A stretch of 64,000 nucleotides of DNA from Adiantum capillus-veneris. Taxonomy: Eukaryota > Streptophyta > Polypodiopsida > Polypodiales > Pteridaceae. Where the stretch lies: NCBI GenBank assembly GCA_014529385.2, contig CM043952.1, positions 66,665,870 through 66,729,869 on the forward strand. Direction: 5' to 3'. Positions within the stretch are counted from its first letter, which is position 1; each line of letters begins with the position of its first letter. Made by a program: the position numbers and the translations under genes. Shown in pieces: positions 58,870-64,000 of the stretch. The notes below the pieces were generated by a model, which worked only from the letters and a program-made list of their open reading frames with translations, did not search any database and was not told the DNA's origin.

Positions 58870-59136
58870 CTATTTGTTTACGAATGCAATGTTGTGACCT
58901 TCATTATCCAACTGTCTTGTAGAGATTAAATTATTGCAAAGAGAAGAAACATGCCTAACATCTTTAAGCTTCCATTCATTTTTGTTAGCAATTTTGACAC
59001 AAATTGTACCTTTACCTACAATTTCACAAGCTTCATCATCTCCAAAGTATACATACCCAAAATTACCTTTGGTGTAATCTTGGAAATGTTGCTTGTGTGG
59101 TGTCGCATGAAATGAAGCCGTGGAGAAGCACATGAG
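58870..59136 (-). pseudogene. Protease to pre-integrase of copia C
   Basis: The minus strand reads FSTASFHATPHKQHF where copia elements have the DSGAS active site, so the catalytic Asp is gone. YVYFGDDEACEIVGKG and ISTRQLDNEGH follow as expected. Upstream the frame enters a 32 bp inverted filler (59137-59168). Confidence 0.8.
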
Positions 59137-59168
59137 AAAAACTTGAGTTGGTTCATTTTGATGTTTGG

Positions 59169-59490
59169 TTCACTCTCACCACCTCACATCCACTTCACAA
59201 TGCAACACACTGCTTCACAGTTTGTTTTTGTGTGTAGAAGAGGCCTCCTTTTATAGGAAAAAAGGGCTGCCCTATCTCATGCGAAGAAGCTATGTGTAGC
59301 TGCCCTTGTGTAGACAAGTCCAAATTGGACCCTCCAATTCGCCCATGTGTGTCCGTCCTTGACAAGACAAGTCCATCTTTGAAATTAGCCACCGGTCATT
59401 GACTTTAGTGCACTGGCCATCGGCCAACCGGCCAAACGATCGGTCTTTGTCCAACCACTTTTCGACCGCCGCCGGCCATAATATTCTGAA
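59169..59490 (-). repeat. LTR fragment b of copia C
   Basis: Corresponds to about 55634-55975 of LTR copy a. Truncated at both ends: by inverted filler on the left, and at a TTGGGCC junction with the copia B gag fragment on the right. Confidence 0.8.
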
Positions 59491-59574
59491 TTGGGCCATT
59501 TTTGTTGGTGTTGCCTCTATCGCTTTTGAAACACTTGGAAGAAAGATGACCCTTTTTTCAAAAAATGCTGCAAG
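59491..59574 (-). repeat. Duplicated copia B gag fragment
   Basis: Second copy of the zinc-knuckle region at 55286-55370 (TTTTTGTTGGTGTTGCCTCT ... ATGCTGCAAG). Two knuckle cysteines are lost. Confidence 0.85.
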
Positions 59575-60332
59575 TATTAGGAAATAGGGCATAGCTAAGT
59601 AGATAATTGAGTAGTTTACTTAATGGAGAAATAATTTTCACACAGGAGATATTATAGAGTAGAGAGAGAGAGAGAGAGAGAGAGTATACACAATATATGT
59701 GGTTCACCCAATGTGGGCTACGTCTACAGGAAAGCAGCCACTCAATGGCTTTACTACTTCAAAACAAGAAGTAGATTACAAAGGGATTATACCCTTGTGG
59801 AACTCTTGCCTTGCTTCACTCTCACCACCTCACATCCACTTCACAATGCAACACAATGCTTCACAATCCGTTTTTGTGTGTAGAAGAGGCCTCCTTTTAT
59901 AGGCCAAAAGGGCTTCCCTATCTCATGAGAGGAAGCCGTGTGTAGCCGCCCTTGTGTAGACAAGTCCAAATCGGACCCTCCAATCTACCCATGTGTGGCT
60001 GCCCTTGAGAAGACAAGTCCTTCTTTGGAATCGACACCGGCCATTGAATTTGTCCACCGGCCATTGACTACAGGCCATCGGCCAACTGGCCAAACAACCG
60101 GCCATTTTTTGACCACTTTTCGGCCGCCATCCTAGCTATAATGTTTTTGGTAAAAAGGAATATTTTTGTGAAGCGAGTCTCCAGCTTTGCTCGAGATTGG
60201 CCGTGAAAATTTTGGTTTCCAACGAGTGATTTTGCTTCACGCACTATGGGTTCTCCTCATAATAGGGGCCTTATAAATGTGCATTTTTAATGCAAAAAAT
60301 TACAAGGGGTAAATTAGTTTCCATACTTAACA
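59575..60332 (-). repeat. LTR copy c of copia C
   Basis: 758 bp, flanked on both sides by GCAAG as a solo LTR would be. The first bases are TATTAGG in place of TGTTAGG. Confidence 0.87.
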
Positions 60333-61023
60333 GCAAGTCTTTGATGCTAGACAATCCTTTGCTATGTGCTCTTCTTTCCCACACTTGAAACAAGTTTTGT
60401 TACTAGAGCCAACTGCAAAAGCTCCTCCCCTTGAAGAAGCATTCCTCCCTTGCTTCTTCTCCTTGAACATTCTAGAGTTGATGAAATCTTGAAAATCTAG
60501 TGTTGGATCCTTCTCCTCAATGATGGTCATGATCTGGTCAAAGCTAGGTGGTAAGGATGCTAGAAGAACCACAATTTTGTCCTCCTCTAGTACTACACTG
60601 TTTACATAATCTAGTTGTGTGTTCATGCTTTTGAGGCGATTGACCAAGCTTGCAATATCTTTGTTACGTTCAATTTGCAATTTTTATAGATCTTTCTTTA
60701 AGCTTACTTTGCTTTTCTTTTTCCTAGCTCCAATTTTTTTCTAGTGCTTCCCATGTAGCTGATGAGGTATCATAATCATCAATAAAGTGTACATGATTGT
60801 CATGTAGTGCAATGATTATGATTCCTAATTCTTGCTCGTCCTTGACTTCATTTTGTGCACTCCTAACTTGTGTCATAACTTGTGCACCAATAGTAGATGT
60901 TGGATCATTGAGCGTTGGCTTGACTATTCCCACAAGCTGTTTTTTCATTAAGTAACCTTTCAACTTGGTTTCCCAAGTATGAAATCCCTCCCCATTAAAT
61001 TTCCCAAGCCCCTTCTCTTCCAT
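60327..61023 (-). pseudogene. Gag of copia B
   Basis: 60724-61023 opens with MEEKGLGKFNGEGFHTWETK and LKGYLMKKQLV, the usual copia gag start (DUF4219/UBN2 type). TAG follows ALEKNWS, and TAA follows soon after near 60690. 60327-60680 continues with LLASLPPSFDQIM and CFKCGKEEHIAKDC, the first zinc knuckle. The frame then runs into LTR copy c. The start at 61023 fits the family. Confidence 0.83.
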
Positions 61024-61167
61024 TGCGCTAATAGACGGGTCTTAGCTTAGGAGACTCTCCTAGCCATTGTCTACCTCTTTACACAACAAAAAAATTCTCC
61101 TTAGGAGATTATGGGAAATTTATTTTGCAAGTAAATATTGTGCTTGCCTGCAAGATTTTGAAGTTTT

Positions 61168-61228
<61 letters not shown>

Positions 61229-62358
61229 AAATTCTTTGGTGAAGCTCCTCTTCACAAAAAAAAGGGTAGTGTCTTTTTCTTTGATGTTTGAAGATAATCC
61301 TTTGACACTGATTTGTGGTTGCCTTCGAAGGCTTTTGAGTTTGCTTGGTGAAGTCCCTTAGAATTGCTGATGCAGTGCTTCAATGTTTTGACTTTCAAAA
61401 AGACTTGTCTTTTTGTCAATTTCTCGATGTTCATTGGCTGCGGGAGTAGGAACTTTGGAAGCTTTCGACCTTGGACTTGTGACTCCTGATCATGGGAAAG
61501 ACCCCTTGGTGGAGGGGTTAGATGTGGGGAGAAAAAAAGGCAAGCCGTGGGATGGCAGCCTTAGCAAGGGCGGGTAGTTGGGCAGTGGGTACAGCCACAG
61601 GCAGCAGGTAGGGGAAGAAGGCCGAGCAATGGGCAATGCAAAAGGATGTCAAAAATCAAGGGACAAGCCCCCTACAGGCCCAAAAGGTAGATCTCACCAC
61701 AATTCAGAGTGCGGGTAACGATCGCCCAAGCCCCCCAGAAAGTCTTTAACAACTTTTGAGCCCGCGACCTTTGGGTCAAACACCCTATTGTGAGTAAGCT
61801 ACACCAAATACCCCTTGTGGGTTGCTTTTGATTACCTAAAAAATATACAATATACCCCGTGATGTGCAGTGGTGCACACACACACTTACCTAAAAATAGG
61901 GAAGTGATTAGCAGGCCTTAATGAGCTCGGATTTTAGAGATTAAGGGGTCAAATTGAATCTCAAAACAAAGTTATTTTGGGCACACAATTTAGAATGTAG
62001 AATCACAAGCACTGCTAACATTTAATAAATCTACAAAGTGGTGTTGATGAGCACTTTTCACACACATGAAATGTAAGAGCAATAAAAAAAATACGGCAAT
62101 AGTAATGCTAATGCGAAATAAGTTGAAAGTGGACATAAAAGATGCACACTGATTGAAAATTTGCACTCATAACCAAAGCTAAAACTAAATTCCTCCTCAC
62201 CTAATCACCAAAGGGTAGTGGAGCATGCTCGTGCCCAAGTGGTGATTAGGGATTAGGATTATTAAGAAAATGAAAATAGAGATTAGAGAGTGCTAATTAG
62301 AAAATGCTAGTCATTAACAAGAAAAAGCATAATAGCAATCCTAGCTAGCGCACCACAA
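61024..62358 (-). other. Leader of copia B
   Basis: 1.3 kb without a gene. Contains (GA)n at 61171-61221 followed by poly-G, and a GGGCAGTGGG/GGCAGCAGG-type segment near 61550-61620. The open frame at 61672-61881 has no motif. Confidence 0.6.
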
Positions 62359-62370
62359 GCTCCGATACCA
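62359..62370 (-). other. Primer-binding site of copia B
   Basis: The minus strand reads TGGTATCGGAGC, one base different from the initiator tRNA-Met site of copia A. Confidence 0.85.
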
Positions 62371-62372
62371 CT

Positions 62373-62692
62373 TGATTGGAATGCAATCGTGCTAGCTAGG
62401 GTGGATGAAGGAGAAACATGGTGCACACAAGTGAGTGTATGCTGGCTAGATTATCACTCAACCGAATTAGGTTCCAAGATCAATTAACTTGGACTCATAA
62501 ACACAATTGTGAGTGTTTGCTAAGCCATCAAAATCTCACCATAAACAAGGGAGATGTAATGAAAAATAGACTTGTGTTTATTCATTCATGAAATGAGCTT
62601 TATGTAGCTCTACAACCTTGCACCACTGCATGTGGGATAATTCCAATCTTTTCTCCTTGACTCACACTTTAGGAAAAAGCTCACACTTTACA
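62373..62692 (-). repeat. 5' LTR of copia B
   Basis: 320 bp partner of 54637-54956. Confidence 0.88.
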
Positions 62693-62697
62693 GTGGT

Positions 62698-63300
62698 AAG
62701 CAAGGAGCTCCTTGCTCAAGAGAACAACCAATTGTATGCACCATGCCCAATGAGACCAAACAAAAGACTATCCTTGATAATTATTGGACTTATTTGAGGG
62801 ATACAATTTTTTTTGTATGTGAAGATCACACTATTAAGCAACAAAATATGAATTGCAAAGAATATGAGGAGAGGATTAAGAAAAACAAGGAGACCTCTCA
62901 TGAAGAAAATGTGCCCAAGGAGGAGGCAAGTCCCCCGAGCAAATAGGAACGTGCGACCTATGAGGTCGAGCTACAACTAAAAGTATGCTTTTGGATTTTC
63001 AATGGATACCCATGGAATGTGGGAAATGGCATAGATGAACTAACAAGCAAATCCAATGTTGTACTTCTTGTTTGAAACTTGGAAGCAAGATACACAAAGA
63101 ATTAATGGTGATGTAGCAAATGATGCCGTGCACACACTCACACACCCATGCAACTCAACACAACACAACGAATTTTACTTAATTCCACCCCACACACACC
63201 ACCACTCAAGAGCTCAATGAAAATTCTCCGCACGGTCCCTATTTAAACTCCACACACCTTGACTTACAAGCCCTTGCCTGGCCGTAGACACTCTGTGTAG
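62698..63300 (+). other. Unassigned, with a small open frame
   Basis: A plus-strand frame begins KELLAQENNQLYAPCP at about 62700 and shifts into 62743-62946, a charged 67-codon frame. NERATYEVELQLKVCFW follows near 62950. It may be a decayed coding piece continuous with 54600 before copia B inserted. I do not recognise it. 63180-63260 is rich in CACACAC. Confidence 0.25.
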
Positions 63301-64000
63301 GAGAACTCACTTACATTCTTCATCTTTCTCTCAAAATAGACTGGCTTGAAGTTCCTTCCCTGCTTTTGTAAGAGCACCAACCCAAAAGCTACTAACCCCA
63401 CATTACTAGGATACATAGAAAATCAATTGCACGTCAGGAGGACTCATTGTTGGTAGAGCACATAATACTTTTGATACAATGAAAATCCTGTTGCATGTCT
63501 TTATTCCACTCAAAATCTTGAACTCTTTGACTCAAATTTTGGATAGGATACACATATTGACATAGCATTAAAAAAAACACGACAGATACCTAAGCTTATG
63601 TATAAATGATGCAAAATCCTTTGTGTTACTGGGTGGATCCATAAGCAATAAAGCCTTAACTTTCTCTGGGTTGGCTTCTATTCCATTTTGAGAAACCACA
63701 TGTCCTATAAAATGGACTTTGGCATGAGAAAACTTACACTTCTTTGGGTTGAGTTTCCCACCCTCTTGTTGAATCCTTTCAAAACTCAACCTCAACTTCT
63801 CCAAATGTGTGACCCTGGAGCTATAACATCCAATGTCATTCATGAGAACTCAAATGAACTTACCCAAGTAGGGACCAAACACTCTATTCATCCACCCTTA
63901 GAAGGTAGCATATGCATTAACCAACCCAAAAGGCATTATTTGGTAGGCAAAACAACCCCAAGGAGTAATGAAGGTCATCTTCAATTGATCTTCAATCGCT
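63301..64000 (-). pseudogene. Ty3/gypsy RT and RNase H remnant, running off the window
   Basis: From the window end downward the minus strand reads MTFITPWGCFAYQIMPFGL, then NRVFGPYLGKFI with TAA at 63898-63900 and TGA at 63850-63852. VLMNDIG follows where the family has a Y/F-x-D-D box, so one catalytic Asp is Asn. Then come LNPKKCKFSHAKVHFIGHVVS (63700s) and KDFASFIHKLRYL. The connection and RNase H start (LLQKQGRNFKPVYFE, about 63330-63380) are in shifted frames. Not adjacent to any LTR in the window. Confidence 0.8.

Larger units (their letters stand above)
55371..60332 (-). mobile_element. Copia element C, nested in copia B gag, rearranged
   Basis: LTR copy a is 55371-56146 with purine tract next to it. 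LTR copy c is 59575-60332. GCAAG stands at 55366-55370, 59570-59574 and 60333-60337. Pol runs 59133-56289 on the minus strand. Gag is missing. Between pol and LTR c are an LTR fragment (b) and a duplicated piece of the host gag, so this is not a simple insertion. Confidence 0.82.
54632..62697 (-). mobile_element. Copia element B (outer), pol missing, hosting a nested copia
   Basis: 320 bp LTRs at 54637-54956 and 62373-62692. Flanking 5-mers are GTGGG and GTGGT (4 of 5 match). Primer site at 62359-62370, purine tract at 54957-54968. Gag lies at 60327-61023 and resumes at 55201-55370. Only 244 bp separate the gag remnant from the purine tract, so protease, integrase, RT and RNase H are absent from this element. 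Confidence 0.82.

Overview
The window looks like gene-poor, repeat-dense nuclear DNA from a land plant, most likely not a flowering plant. A fern or other seed-free plant is my inference. The support is: nested Ty1/copia and Ty3/gypsy LTR retrotransposons with tRNA-iMet-type and Asp-like primer sites; decayed PPR repeats; a Penelope-like reverse transcriptase; a Mutator-like transposase with a Cys-rich N-terminus and a SWIM finger; and extreme (GA/TC)n density. I found no intact host gene, rRNA, tRNA gene or CRISPR array. Almost every coding region is on the minus strand and broken by stops or frameshifts.

Layout. 1-6.3 kb: a minus-strand Ty3 element with a dual RNase H and an internal deletion. 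6.3-11.5 kb: (GA/TC)n arrays, a primer-site remnant and PPR fragments. 11.6-18.7 kb: a coding-free LTR element (LARD type). 18.7-24.4 kb: SINE-like heads, more PPR fragments and a decayed plant-transposon-type protein. 24.4-34.2 kb: a large LTR element with an Asp-like primer site, a strong A/T strand-skew switch and a decayed unknown coding region. 34.6-40.4 kb: a Penelope-like RT carrying a 250 bp tandem duplication, between inverted flanks. 40.8-54.1 kb: two divergent decayed genes, a spliced ParB/Srx-like gene (minus) and a Mutator-like transposase (plus). They are separated by palindromic repeats and by a 7.57 kb copia element, itself interrupted by a 1.77 kb TIR element. 54.6-62.7 kb: a copia shell without pol, with a second copia element nested in its gag zinc-knuckle region. 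63.3-64.0 kb: a decayed Ty3 RT/RNase H running off the end.

The two most unusual objects are the ParB-like/transposase pair with its five long palindromes (42.3-42.8 kb), and the long-TIR element with four hairpins ending in TACTAACG/CGTTAGTA (45.9-46.9 kb). Several repair scars also stand out: a 32 bp inverted filler, a target-derived duplication beside a transposon, and a rearranged three-LTR nest. Family assignments rest on motifs read by eye and were not checked against any database.
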